Shown in pieces: positions 1 through 8,118 of a stretch of DNA of 64,000 nucleotides. A program made the position numbers and the translations under genes. Origin of the DNA: Conexibacter sp. S30A1. GTDB lineage: Bacteria > Actinomycetota > Thermoleophilia > Solirubrobacterales > Solirubrobacteraceae. Below the pieces are notes generated by a model. The model was not told where the DNA came from. It made no database searches and saw only the letters and a program-made list of their open reading frames with translations. Numbering within the stretch: position 1 is the first letter of the stretch; each line of letters opens with the position of its first letter. The stretch lies in the NCBI RefSeq assembly GCF_023330665.1, contig NZ_CP097127.1, positions 1,984,001 through 2,048,000 on the forward strand. Reading direction: 5' to 3'.

Positions 1-38
1 GACGAGCGGCGCGCTCGTCGAGCTCCGGTCGTTGGGCT

Positions 39-1067
39 CTAACCGGCCCATTCACCCTTGAACAGACGGGCGTCGCTCCTGGTGATGACGCCGTTGTTGG
101 GCAGCGAGTCAAGCGGGTTCTGGCCCGGGTACTTGAGCCCTGTACGGATCGCGTTGACGAGCGTCAGCACGCCGTCCCTGCCCTCGCTGGCCGGGTCCTG
201 GGCGACGGTTCCAAACCAGCGCCCGTCCTTGACCCCGGCGATGCCGGCCCGCGAGCCGCCGAAGCCGACCAGCACCGCCTTGCGCGCGGAGCTGGCGGCA
301 GCCGCGCCCTCGATGCCCTGGTCTGAGCCCGCGATCAGGTTGATGTTCGGGTGCGCCGACATCATCGTCTGCACCGCTGTCTCACCGTCGGTGGGCGTGA
401 AGAAGTCCTGCCCGGTGTCGACGATCCTGGCGTGCGGGTCCTTGCGCAGCGCGGCCAGGAACGCTGAGTGGATGGCGACGTCCAGCGTGGACTGCTGGAT
501 GTCGTAGAGGTAGCCGATGTTGCAGGGGTTCAGGTGCTTGGTCTCGCACGCCTGCACCGCCAGCTGGCCGAACAGCGTGCCGAGCTGCCACGGGTCGAAG
601 GTGACATTGCCGGACAGGCCGCGGACCTGAACCGCAGATGTCTTGTAGCTCCTGCCCATGACCTGATCGACGTTGACGACCTTGATGCCCTTCTTCACAG
701 CCTTGGCCACGAGCGGGATCAGGTTGGTCGACTCGATCGGCTGCGTGAGGATCCCGCTTACGCCGCCCTCGACCAGAGCGTCCTGGAAGTCCGCGTACTG
801 CGCGGTCGGGCTGTTGTTGGCGTTGTAGACCTGCAGGGTCGCGCCGAGCTTCCTGGCCTCGGCGTGCGCGGCTGCGAGCATCGGCGCGTCGTAGCTGTTG
901 TTGGTCGCGGCAAACGACAGGAACACCAGCTTGGGATGCTTGACGTTGCGCGCCTGGGCGCTCGGAACAACCGCCGCCATCGCCACCGCGAGCGCCGCAA
1001 GCAGCGTTCCCGCGGCCACCATGCTGATCCGCGCCGTCAGGCAAACTCGCAAAGATTTATTTCTCAA
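39..1067 (-). CDS. Sugar-type ABC transporter substrate-binding protein
   Basis: Periplasmic-binding protein of the ribose/LacI-like type (Peripla_BP_4 fold), expected to deliver a sugar or related small molecule to an ABC permease outside the cell membrane. I start it at TTG 1067: the reverse strand has GGAGGAGAGG just upstream, and this start gives an N-terminus with Arg/Lys followed by a hydrophobic stretch (AAGTLLAALAVAMAAVVPSA) and an AQA cleavage site, a classic Sec signal. An upstream in-frame start at 1193 would bury that signal. The 342-residue length is normal for the family. The mature part has the usual alternating lobes (FLSFAATNNSYDAPM near the N-terminus, NINLIAGSDQGIEGA late). 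No permease or ATPase follows within the window; they may lie to the left. It is divergent from the amidohydrolase operon. Confidence 0.85.
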   Translation of the reverse strand: MRNKSLRVCLTARISMVAAGTLLAALAVAMAAVVPSAQARNVKHPKLVFLSFAATNNSYDAPMLAAAHAEARKLGATLQVYNANNSPTAQYADFQDALVEGGVSGILTQPIESTNLIPLVAKAVKKGIKVVNVDQVMGRSYKTSAVQVRGLSGNVTFDPWQLGTLFGQLAVQACETKHLNPCNIGYLYDIQQSTLDVAIHSAFLAALRKDPHARIVDTGQDFFTPTDGETAVQTMMSAHPNINLIAGSDQGIEGAAAASSARKAVLVGFGGSRAGIAGVKDGRWFGTVAQDPASEGRDGVLTLVNAIRTGLKYPGQNPLDSLPNNGVITRSDARLFKGEWAG

Positions 1068-1195
1068 CTGCCTCTCCTCCTCCACGGTCTCCCAACCGCT
1101 GCAGGGGCTCTCCGGCCACGAACCCGCGCCGTCAAGAGCCTGATCCACATGAAGCCGCACACCAACACGGCACTGTGCGATGAAGATACACACTT

Positions 1196-1345
1196 GGCGG
1201 ATCGCATATCAAGCGGTACTGCGCATTTCGCCTCGCGCCCGCCGGGATCCTCCACATCCGCGGGCAGTGCCGCCAGATATCGCGGTGCCGTTGACATCTG
1301 CGCTGGCATCTGCAACGGTAACCTAGCCTGTAGGCGTTTACTGTC
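1196..1345. promoter_or_regulatory. Divergent intergenic region with possible promoter
   Basis: This spacer separates the leftward binding-protein gene from the rightward amidohydrolase gene. A TTGACA lies at 1291-1296 on the + strand; the best downstream -10 candidates (CGGTAA or TAACCT around 1317-1324) are weak or badly spaced, so a promoter is plausible but not proven. Confidence 0.3.
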
Positions 1346-2839
1346 ATGCGACAGCGGGAGTTTGGGGAGTTGACTATTGAGAATGCCGGGGAGCGCACCC
1401 CGGAGCAGATCAGCGGCGCGCCGGCGGTCGCCTTCCGCAGCGGGTTGGTCCTGACGATGGACGCCGCGCACACCGTGATCCACGGTGGCGACGTGCTGGT
1501 TGTCGGGCGCGATGTGGCCGCCGTCGGGCGCAGCCTCGAGGTGCCGGCGGGCACGCTCGAGATCGACGCGCGCGACGGCATCGTGATGCCCGGCATGATC
1601 GACACCCACCGCCACATGTGGCAGACCGCGATGCGCGGCTACGGGGCCGACTGGACGCTCACGCAGTACTTCGTCTGGAACTACCTGGAGCACGGGCGCA
1701 AGTTCCGCCCCGAGGACTACCACGCCGGCAACCTGCTGTCTGCCATCGAGGCGATCGATGCCGGCGTGACCACCAGCGTCGACTGGTCCCATGGACTTGC
1801 CACGGTCGACCACGCCGATGCGGCGGTGGATGCGCTCGAGGAGGTTCCGGGCCGCTTCGTCTTCGGCTACGGCAACATTCATGCGGCGCCGTGGGAGTGG
1901 GCGAACTCGCCGGACTTCCGTGCCTTCGTGGAGCGGCGCATGAAGCGCTCTGAGATGCTCGGCTTCCAGCTCGCCTTTGACGTGACCGGGGATCCGGCCT
2001 TCCCCGAGCGGGCGGCGTTTGAGGCGGCCCGCGAGCTGGGCGTGGCGGTGACGACGCACGCGGGCGTGTGGGGGGCCACCAACGACAACGGCATCCGCCT
2101 GATGCACGAGCACGGCTTCATGACGCCCGAGACCGTCTACGTCCACGCGGCTACGCTCTCGGACGACTCCTATCAGCGGATCGCCGCAACCGGCGGCCAT
2201 GCGTCGGTCTCGGCCGAGAGCGAGTGCTCCTGTGGCCAGGGCTACCCGTCGAGCTGGGCGCTGCGCCGCCATGGGATCCCCATATCGCTGTCGGTCGACA
2301 CATCGGTGTGGTTCAGCGCAGATCCGTTCTCGGCGATGCGCGCAACCCTATCCACCGATCGCGCGCGCGAGCACCACGAGGCGCATGCACGCGGCGAGAC
2401 GGTCACAAACGTCGGTCTGCGCGCCGAGCAGGTGGTCGACTGGGCCACGCGCGGCGGCGCGCGGGCGCTCGGCATGGACGGGATCATCGGCAGCCTGGAG
2501 GCGGGCAAGCGCGCGGACGTGGTGCTCGTCAAGAACGAGCGCTCACCGGCGATGTTCCCGATCCTGCACCCGTACGGGCATCTCGTCTTTCAGGCCCAGC
2601 GCGGCGACGTTCACACGGTGCTCGTCAACGGCCGCGTGGTCAAGCACGCAGGGCTGCTCGTCGGCACCGACCTCGGCCGCGTACGGCGGGCGATCGAGCA
2701 CACGATCGAGCATCTGCGCCGCTCACTCGGCGAGGAGGAATGGCTCGCCGGCATGCACCCCGAGATCCCCGACACCAAGGTGCTTGACAACCCCTACACG
2801 TACACCGACTACGCGGATGCGTCGACGCACTCGGCCTGA
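1346..2839 (+). CDS. Metal-dependent amidohydrolase (deaminase/chlorohydrolase group)
   Basis: Amidohydrolase of the cytosine/guanine deaminase and atrazine-chlorohydrolase-like group, predicted to hydrolyse a C-N (or C-X) bond on a ring or amidine substrate in the cytoplasm. The metal site is complete by eye: GMIDTHRHMWQ (HxH) near residue 87, a His in VTTHAGVWG, a His in VYVHAATLS, and the Asp in LSVDTSVWF. The C-terminus has the family's composite-domain closing strand (GKRADVVLVKNE, VLVNGRVVKH). 497 residues from the first ATG is slightly long; TTG 1370 with a GGGAG upstream is an alternative start. It begins an operon with the SDR at 2876 and the dehydrogenase at 3580. Substrate cannot be read from sequence; a second, distinct homologue lies at 5007. 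Confidence 0.88.
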   Translation: MRQREFGELTIENAGERTPEQISGAPAVAFRSGLVLTMDAAHTVIHGGDVLVVGRDVAAVGRSLEVPAGTLEIDARDGIVMPGMIDTHRHMWQTAMRGYGADWTLTQYFVWNYLEHGRKFRPEDYHAGNLLSAIEAIDAGVTTSVDWSHGLATVDHADAAVDALEEVPGRFVFGYGNIHAAPWEWANSPDFRAFVERRMKRSEMLGFQLAFDVTGDPAFPERAAFEAARELGVAVTTHAGVWGATNDNGIRLMHEHGFMTPETVYVHAATLSDDSYQRIAATGGHASVSAESECSCGQGYPSSWALRRHGIPISLSVDTSVWFSADPFSAMRATLSTDRAREHHEAHARGETVTNVGLRAEQVVDWATRGGARALGMDGIIGSLEAGKRADVVLVKNERSPAMFPILHPYGHLVFQAQRGDVHTVLVNGRVVKHAGLLVGTDLGRVRRAIEHTIEHLRRSLGEEEWLAGMHPEIPDTKVLDNPYTYTDYADASTHSA

Positions 2840-2875
2840 GGGCCGACCGACGTCCCGCAGTATCGAGAGGAGACC

Positions 2876-3580
2876 ATGAGCAACCAGGACGGTACGGTCG
2901 TGATCGTCGGCGGGACGAAGGGTCTCGGACGACGCCTGGCGGAGCGCTTCGCAGCGGACGGACGCGAAGTGGTGATCACCGGACGCGACCAGGAGCAGGC
3001 CAACGCGATCGCCGCAGAGATCGGACACGGCGCCCGTGCCGTGGCCCTGGATCTGTCAAACCCGCATGAGATCGGCGCGCGGCTCGAGGGCCTGGACCAC
3101 GTCGACCATGTTGTCCTGGCGGCGATCGAACGCGACACCAACACGCTGCGTGACTACGACGTGACGCGCGCGATCCGCCTGGCGACGATCAAGCTGGTCG
3201 GCTACACGGAGGTGCTGCATGCGCTCCATCCCGCGCTGCACGACGCAAGCTCGGTGCTCCTCTTCGGCGGTTTGGCGAAGGAGCGCCCGTACCCCGGATC
3301 CACGACCGTGACCACGGTCAACGGGGCCGTCGACACGATGATCCGCACGTTCGCGCTGGAGCTCGCGCCGGTGCGGGTGAACGCGCTGCATCCGGGTATC
3401 GTCGGTGATAGCCCGTATTGGGAGGACAACCAGCAGATGCTCGCAAACGTCGTCGCACGCACGCCCACGGGCCGCACCGTCACGATGGACGAGGTCACCG
3501 ATGCGGCGCTGTTTCTGCTGCGCAACGGCGCTGTCAACGGCGTCAACCTGTACGTCGACGGCGGCTGGGTGTTCGGCTGA
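2876..3580 (+). CDS. SDR-fold protein lacking the Tyr-Lys catalytic pair
   Basis: Short-chain dehydrogenase/reductase fold with an intact N-terminal nucleotide-binding glycine motif (VVIVGGTKGLGRRLAERF), followed by a typical C-terminal end (GVNLYVDGGWVFG). A GAGAGGAGACC ribosome-binding site precedes ATG 2876. At 234 residues it is near the short end of classical SDRs. The segment where YxxxK should lie reads STTVTTVNGAV: the Tyr position is Thr and the Lys position is Asn, and the usual catalytic Ser is also not obvious. It may bind NAD(P) without classical oxidoreductase chemistry, or use a different active site. It sits 36 bases after the amidohydrolase and overlaps the next gene by one base, so the three are probably co-transcribed. 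Confidence 0.8.
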   Translation: MSNQDGTVVIVGGTKGLGRRLAERFAADGREVVITGRDQEQANAIAAEIGHGARAVALDLSNPHEIGARLEGLDHVDHVVLAAIERDTNTLRDYDVTRAIRLATIKLVGYTEVLHALHPALHDASSVLLFGGLAKERPYPGSTTVTTVNGAVDTMIRTFALELAPVRVNALHPGIVGDSPYWEDNQQMLANVVARTPTGRTVTMDEVTDAALFLLRNGAVNGVNLYVDGGWVFG

Positions 3581-4470
3581 TGCGGGTCGCCGTCCTGGGT
3601 CTCGGCCGCATGGGCGCTCCGATCGCGGAGCGCCTGCGCGCCGCCGGGCACGAGTTGTCGGTCTGGAACCGCTCGCCGCCGGCGACCGAGCCGTTTAGGG
3701 AGCGCGGGATCAGGACGCTCGAACGGCCGTCCGACGCATGGCGGCACGCCGATCTAGTGATCACGATGCTGGCCAACGACGAAGCGCTCCTGGCGGTGAC
3801 GCTCGGTGAGGACGGGCTCCTCAGCACCAGTGCTGGACGCGAGCGGCCTGACGGGTCGCCTTGCCTGGCCGAGATGAGCACGGTATCGGTAGCCGTTTCC
3901 TCTGAGCTGGGCGAGGCGGCATCCACGCGCGGCGTCGACTATCTGCGGGCGCCCGTTACCGGTAACCCCTCGGTCGTCGTCGCCGGCGACCTTGGGATAG
4001 TCGTGTCCGGACCCGAGAGTGTGTTCGAGCGGCTCGCGCCGACGCTGCGCGACATCGGCCCAAACCTGTTCTATGTTGGCGACGGCGAACAGGCGAGAGC
4101 CGTGAAGCTCGCCCTCAACCTCATGGTCGGTGGAACGACGCAACTGCTGGCCGAGGCGCTGGTGCTCGCCGAGCGTCACGGGCTCGAGCGAAGGAAAATG
4201 CTCGAGGTTATATCTGGCTCCGCCATCGGGAGCCCCTACGTCAGGTACAAGGCAGCCGGCCTGGTCGCGGATGACTATGTATCCACCTTCACCGCAAGCC
4301 TGTTGCACAAAGATCTTTCGTTGGCGCTCGACGCCGGCCACGAGATGGGCGTGCCCCTCCCGCTCACAGCGGCGACACAGCAGCTAGTCGAGAGCTGCAT
4401 CGCAATCGGGATGGGCGATCTAGACCTTTCCGTGCTTGTCCCCCGGCTCCGCCGCGACGCCGGCGGATGA
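3580..4470 (+). CDS. NAD(P)-dependent beta-hydroxyacid dehydrogenase (HIBADH/tartronate-semialdehyde-reductase family)
   Basis: Member of the 3-hydroxyisobutyrate/6-phosphogluconate dehydrogenase superfamily, 296 residues, the usual size. The Rossmann motif is GLGRMGAPIAERL at the N-terminus; the substrate-binding segment is YLRAPVTGNPSVVVAGDLGIVVSG, and the catalytic Lys lies in the helix motif ARAVKLALNLMVGG. The ATG overlaps the stop of the preceding SDR (TGATG), which implies translational coupling. In this family tartronate semialdehyde reductases (GarR/GlxR) make glycerate; the glycerate kinase at 12799 makes that role attractive, but 3-hydroxyisobutyrate or related beta-hydroxyacids are equally possible. 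Last gene of the first amidohydrolase operon. Confidence 0.88.
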   Translation: MRVAVLGLGRMGAPIAERLRAAGHELSVWNRSPPATEPFRERGIRTLERPSDAWRHADLVITMLANDEALLAVTLGEDGLLSTSAGRERPDGSPCLAEMSTVSVAVSSELGEAASTRGVDYLRAPVTGNPSVVVAGDLGIVVSGPESVFERLAPTLRDIGPNLFYVGDGEQARAVKLALNLMVGGTTQLLAEALVLAERHGLERRKMLEVISGSAIGSPYVRYKAAGLVADDYVSTFTASLLHKDLSLALDAGHEMGVPLPLTAATQQLVESCIAIGMGDLDLSVLVPRLRRDAGG

Positions 4471-4741
4471 CACACCGGCACGGCGAACACCGAGGAGAGC
4501 GACCGGCCCACCTCGGGATGAGTCCGTAAGCGCAGATGCATCTCGTCGCGCGCGCCATCTGACTACGCAACCCGAGCCGCTCTGGTCGCTGCCAGCCCTG
4601 CCGCGTGACCATGCACGCGCCGCCGTCCATGTCGCCGTCGTCCCTCATGCGCGACCGCTCTGATCAGCCCGATTCTGCCGTATCAGCATCCGCGACCTTG
4701 CCGCGGGAAATACGCGGTAACCCGCTACCGGTAAGCACCAC

Positions 4742-4770
4742 TTGACACACGCCGGCGCGCGGCTTAGAGT
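4742..4770 (+). promoter_or_regulatory. Sigma70-type promoter for the 5007 operon
   Basis: Perfect -35 TTGACA at 4742-4747, 17-base spacer, -10 TAGAGT at 4765-4770. A matching arrangement (TTGACA, 18 bases, TAGAGT) occurs at 8997-9026. The next ATG (4777) starts six bases after the -10, as in leaderless transcripts. Confidence 0.65.
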
Positions 4771-4776
4771 CTAGCT

Positions 4777-4950
4777 ATGTCCGATTGTCCGATGATCTGG
4801 CTGCTCCCGTCCAGCGAGGTTGCGGCCTTCTACCAGTCGTCGTCGGGGCCTTTTGACGATCCAAACAACATCCGAGAATCCGGTCAACGTGCAGCAGGAC
4901 GAGCGCAGTGTCGAGACCGCGTTACCAACACTGCTAGCCGCCACAGCTAG
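4777..4950 (+). CDS. Possible leaderless leader peptide (uncertain)
   Basis: A 57-codon ORF starts with ATG six bases after the -10 element at 4765-4770, the same geometry seen at several other gene starts in the window. The predicted peptide begins MSDCPMIWLLPSSEV and has no recognisable domain. It may be a translated leader regulating the amidohydrolase gene 57 bases downstream, or chance. The coding signal is weak; nothing but the start geometry supports it. Confidence 0.22.
   Translation: MSDCPMIWLLPSSEVAAFYQSSSGPFDDPNNIRESGQRAAGRAQCRDRVTNTASRHS
4779..4793 (+). promoter_or_regulatory. Candidate operator: GTCCGAT direct repeat
   Basis: GTCCGATT followed directly by GTCCGAT, placed at the expected transcription start of the 5007 operon. 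A near-identical repeat occurs at 23907-23919, and the embedded GATTGTCCGA resembles sites at 9026-9038 (reverse strand) and 23932-23942. The position fits a repressor site; the GntR/FCD protein at 25158 is the obvious candidate, by inference. Confidence 0.4.
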
Positions 4951-5006
4951 CAACTCTTCCGGCACCGCGCTGGTCAATGCATTTGAGTCTAACAAAGGAG
5001 TGAGAG

Positions 5007-6410
5007 ATGGCGAAACGGTTACTCATCAAGGGCGGTGCTGTTATCAGCGTCGACCCTAGCATCGGCGAACTGCGCGTCGGTGACGTTCTCATCGAGGGTG
5101 ATACCATTATTGACGTCGCGCGGGACATCCCTGCGGAGGATTGCGAGTTCCTCGACGCGACAGGTATGGTAGTGATGCCTGGTTTGGTCGACTCCCATCG
5201 TCACTTCTGGCAGACGGGCACGCGCGCTGATTCAATCGACCACGTATTCTGGGATCTCGTAGCGAGTCAGTGGCCGAAGATCGCGGCGCACTACAGCCCA
5301 GAGGACGTATACGCGACGGTTTTGGCCGGTGCTGCGGACGCGCTCTCTGCTGGCGTCACAACCGTTCTCGACTGGTGTCACGTGGTCAATACCCCGGAGC
5401 ACGCAGAAGAGAACGTTCGCGCGCTGCGGGACATTGGGATCCGCTCGCGCTTCCTTTACGGCGCGTCTATGTCTCGCAAACTGAACGAGTTTCAGGGCGA
5501 AGCCGATGACACGGATTCCTGGGCCCACGCACGCGATCTCTACACACGCGAGTTTGAAGGCAAGGAAGACGGCTTACTCACTTACGGCTTGGCGATCCAA
5601 GGGCCTGACGTCTCCACTATGGAACTCACCACGACCGACTGTGCTGCCGCGCGCGACATCGGTGTACCCATCGCCGTACATGTCGGCGCACCGGAGGGTC
5701 CGCCACCAATGCTCTCCATCCAGCGCATGGCCGACGCGAACTTGCTCGGACCCGACATCAACTTCGCGCATTGCTGTAATTCAACCGACGAGGAGCTTCG
5801 GCGTCTAGCCGAGGCAGGTGGTACCGCCACAGCCTGCCCGACGCTCGACATGGCGTTCGGTATGGGAACGCCGGCCACCGGTCGGCTCCGCGACGCCGGG
5901 CTGCGCCCAGCGGTTGGTGTCGACTCCGTGATCGCTTCCAGTGGCGACATGTTCGAGGAACTCCGGCTCGGCATGCTCTACGAGAGGATGCGCCGCTCCC
6001 AGGCCATCTTTGCCAAGGGCACAGATGTCAAGAGCGTGGCGGAGTTGGGATTCACCAGCCGCGAAGCGCTCGAATCGGGCACAATCAACAGCGCGCACGC
6101 AATGTGGCTAGGCGACAAGGTCGGGTCGCTCACGCCCGGCAAGAAGGCAGACGTTATCCTCCTGCGTGCCACTGATCTCAACCTGGCCCCACTAAGCGAC
6201 ATGGTCGGAGCCGTTGTGTGCGGAGCGAATTCAGGCAATGTCGACACGGTCTTGGTCAACGGCAAGATCGTGAAGCGTAACGGGAGCCTGGTCGGCGTCG
6301 ACGTAGCCCGTGTGCACCGCCTCATCGTCGAGGCGCGCGACCGGATGTATGCATACGACGCCTACCCTGGCATGCGTCCGCCGCTCTCTACGCCAACCCA
6401 CCTGTCATGA
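5007..6410 (+). CDS. Metal-dependent amidohydrolase (second copy, deaminase/chlorohydrolase group)
   Basis: 467-residue cytoplasmic amidohydrolase of the same superfamily as the 1346 gene but clearly divergent. ATG 5007 is preceded by AAAGGAGTGAGAG. Metal ligands: HRH in GLVDSHRHFWQ, His in PIAVHVGAP, His in INFAHCCNS, Asp in AVGVDSVIAS. The C-terminus carries GKKADVILLRA and VDTVLVNGKIVKR of the composite beta domain. It should hydrolyse an amine or similar leaving group from a cyclic or amidine compound; 8-oxoguanine/guanine-type deaminases, SAH deaminases and triazine hydrolases all share this outline, so the substrate is open. It is the first gene of an operon with two SDRs and overlaps the next gene by four bases (ATGA). 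Confidence 0.9.
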   Translation: MAKRLLIKGGAVISVDPSIGELRVGDVLIEGDTIIDVARDIPAEDCEFLDATGMVVMPGLVDSHRHFWQTGTRADSIDHVFWDLVASQWPKIAAHYSPEDVYATVLAGAADALSAGVTTVLDWCHVVNTPEHAEENVRALRDIGIRSRFLYGASMSRKLNEFQGEADDTDSWAHARDLYTREFEGKEDGLLTYGLAIQGPDVSTMELTTTDCAAARDIGVPIAVHVGAPEGPPPMLSIQRMADANLLGPDINFAHCCNSTDEELRRLAEAGGTATACPTLDMAFGMGTPATGRLRDAGLRPAVGVDSVIASSGDMFEELRLGMLYERMRRSQAIFAKGTDVKSVAELGFTSREALESGTINSAHAMWLGDKVGSLTPGKKADVILLRATDLNLAPLSDMVGAVVCGANSGNVDTVLVNGKIVKRNGSLVGVDVARVHRLIVEARDRMYAYDAYPGMRPPLSTPTHLS

Positions 6411-7189
6411 CCATGGCCACCGAGAGCAGGCGATCGGTGATCGTCACAGGCGCTGGCGGAGGGATGGGCGCTGCCGCGGTGCGGCAGCTCGTCAAACGAA
6501 ACGTCAACGTCCTCGCCGTCGACCTCCGACCGCAGAGCGTTGAGCTGCTTAAGAGCGAACTCGCCGACGCCCCGGCCGAGGTTCTCCCCGTCGCTGGCGA
6601 CGCAGCGGACGCCGAAACCGTGCAAGCCTTTGTTGCCCTAGCCATCACACACTTCGGCCGACTAGATGGTGTGTTCAATATCGCCGGCGTCGGGACAGGA
6701 GAGTTTCGGCCATTAGCCGAGGTCCAAAATGCCACTTATGACGAGGTCATGCGCGTGAATGCCAAAAGCGTCTGGCTAGGTATGAAGTACGCGTTGCCTC
6801 ACCTCGTCGCCGGAGGCGGCGGCACAATCGTCAACACCGGCTCTCACCTCGCATGGCATGCCGCACCGACCTTCTCGGCTTACTGCGCCTCCAAACACGC
6901 GGTCATCGGCATGACGAAGGCGGTCGCCTTGGAATACGGGCGCGACAACGTGCGCGCAAACATCGTTTGTCCCAGCGCCATGGAGACAGCTATGGGGCAG
7001 GAGGCCGCTGAAGGCATCGACCCCGAAGACCCCCGAGCGGGCTGGCAGGTCATGATCGACCAATCAGCCAACGGCCGCGTGGCACGGCCAGAAGAGACAG
7101 CAGCAGTTGGCGTGTGGCTGCTACTGGATGCGCCCCAGCACGTATCAGGCGTTGTGTTCCCGGTAGACGGTGCTCAATCCGCCAAGTAG
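6407..7189 (+). CDS. SDR family oxidoreductase
   Basis: Classical short-chain dehydrogenase, 260 residues, with TGAGGGMGAAA for NAD(P) binding, NIAG for the central Asn strand, a Ser in NTGSHLAWH and the catalytic YCASK. The C-terminal half (GVWLLLDAPQHVSGVVFPVDGA) is standard. It starts within the end of the amidohydrolase (ATGA overlap), implying coupled translation and a role in oxidising or reducing the amidohydrolase product. It is a close paralogue of the leftward SDR at 8119: both share NTGSHLAWHxA, AYCASKHAV and VWLLLDAP. ATG 6413 is an alternative start. Confidence 0.9.
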   Translation: MTMATESRRSVIVTGAGGGMGAAAVRQLVKRNVNVLAVDLRPQSVELLKSELADAPAEVLPVAGDAADAETVQAFVALAITHFGRLDGVFNIAGVGTGEFRPLAEVQNATYDEVMRVNAKSVWLGMKYALPHLVAGGGGTIVNTGSHLAWHAAPTFSAYCASKHAVIGMTKAVALEYGRDNVRANIVCPSAMETAMGQEAAEGIDPEDPRAGWQVMIDQSANGRVARPEETAAVGVWLLLDAPQHVSGVVFPVDGAQSAK

Positions 7190-7225
7190 CAGCTACACCC
7201 CCACCCGCAGATAAGAGGAGGTCGA

Positions 7226-8047
7226 ATGGGACGGCTAGACAATAAGGTCGCCATCATCACCGGCACAGCTGGAGGCCAAGGACGCGCGGCTGCCCTGCTA
7301 TTCGCGCGCGAAGGCGCAAAAATCGTCGGCTGTGACGTAGGCAGCGACTATTACAGCGACACCGAAGTGACAGGCACAGCCGCGGAGTACAGCAAGTGGA
7401 CGGCGAAGGGCCTAGATGAGACGGTCGCACTGGTCCGCGCCGCCGGCGGCGAGATGGTTGCGCTGCAGCCATGTGACCTGACAAAGCAGGAGGATGCCGA
7501 CGCACTGATTCAGTTTGCGTTGGAGACTTACGAGAAAATCGACATTTTGTACAACAATGCCGCGAAGGGTGAATTCGCATGGTTCGACGAGATGTCGCAT
7601 GAGCAATTCTGGAAAGGCATGACACAGGAACTCGACACCGTCTTTCTGCCGACGAAGGCGGTATGGCCGCACATGGTCGCCCAGAAGGGTGGCGCAATCG
7701 TTAACACCGCTTCCATGTCGGCGACTAAAGTATATGCAGCACTCCCTTGCATATCACACATGACGGTAAAGGCAGCGGTCCAGGGCTTTTCACGGCACCT
7801 CGCGTTCGAAGGCGCACCTCACGGGATACGAGTCAACAGCGTTGCTCCCGGTCTCATCGCAAGCCCGTCCACGGGTCCTTTCCTAGATGACCCCGAGTTT
7901 CGGGACGCGTTCCTGCGGGAGTCGATGATCCAAAGGGTCGGCACACCCGAGGACGTGGCACGGGTTGCGCTATTCCTAGCGTCTGATGACGCCTCGTTCG
8001 TGACGGGCGCCAACTACGCCGTCGACGGCGGCGCCACTGGGATGTGA
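7226..8047 (+). CDS. SDR family oxidoreductase with His in place of the catalytic Tyr
   Basis: Short-chain dehydrogenase of 273 residues; AAGAGGAGGTCGA precedes the ATG. The cofactor motif is TGTAGGQGRAAA and the NNAA motif is present (ILYNNAAKGEF). The catalytic block reads Ser163 in NTASMSA, then HMTVKAAVQ, so Lys182 is kept but the Tyr four residues earlier is His178. It could be a naturally variant active site or a reduced-activity enzyme. The C-terminal substrate and closing segments (VAPGLIASPSTG, GANYAVDGGATGM) are normal. Third gene of the second amidohydrolase operon, ending at a strong hairpin. Confidence 0.88.
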   Translation: MGRLDNKVAIITGTAGGQGRAAALLFAREGAKIVGCDVGSDYYSDTEVTGTAAEYSKWTAKGLDETVALVRAAGGEMVALQPCDLTKQEDADALIQFALETYEKIDILYNNAAKGEFAWFDEMSHEQFWKGMTQELDTVFLPTKAVWPHMVAQKGGAIVNTASMSATKVYAALPCISHMTVKAAVQGFSRHLAFEGAPHGIRVNSVAPGLIASPSTGPFLDDPEFRDAFLRESMIQRVGTPEDVARVALFLASDDASFVTGANYAVDGGATGM

Positions 8048-8073
8048 TCGTCGGCGTTCAGAGCGCCGCTGGC

Positions 8074-8110
8074 GAAGTGGCCTGCGCGGCCAGGCCGCGC
8101 AGGCCACTTC
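8074..8110. terminator. Bidirectional hairpin terminator
   Basis: A perfect 17-base-pair stem (8074-8090 with 8094-8110) and a three-base loop lie between two convergent SDR genes. There is no T-tract, as usual for GC-rich actinobacterial terminators. Its placement suggests it stops transcription from both sides. Confidence 0.7.
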
Positions 8111-8118
8111 TGCTGCAT

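Larger units (their letters stand above)
4471..5006 (+). promoter_or_regulatory. 536-base intergenic region with strong promoter and long leader
   Basis: No convincing protein gene with a ribosome-binding site lies here. It holds a good sigma70-type promoter (4742-4770), a repeated GTCCGAT element at 4779-4793, and a roughly 230-base leader before the amidohydrolase start. Just upstream of the -35, GGTA at 4711-4714 and TACC at 4720s form a short inverted repeat of uncertain meaning. Confidence 0.5.

Noticed and set aside
1064..2272. 402-codon open frame antisense to the first amidohydrolase
   Set aside because: It overlaps a motif-complete gene and the divergent promoter region; no supporting signal.
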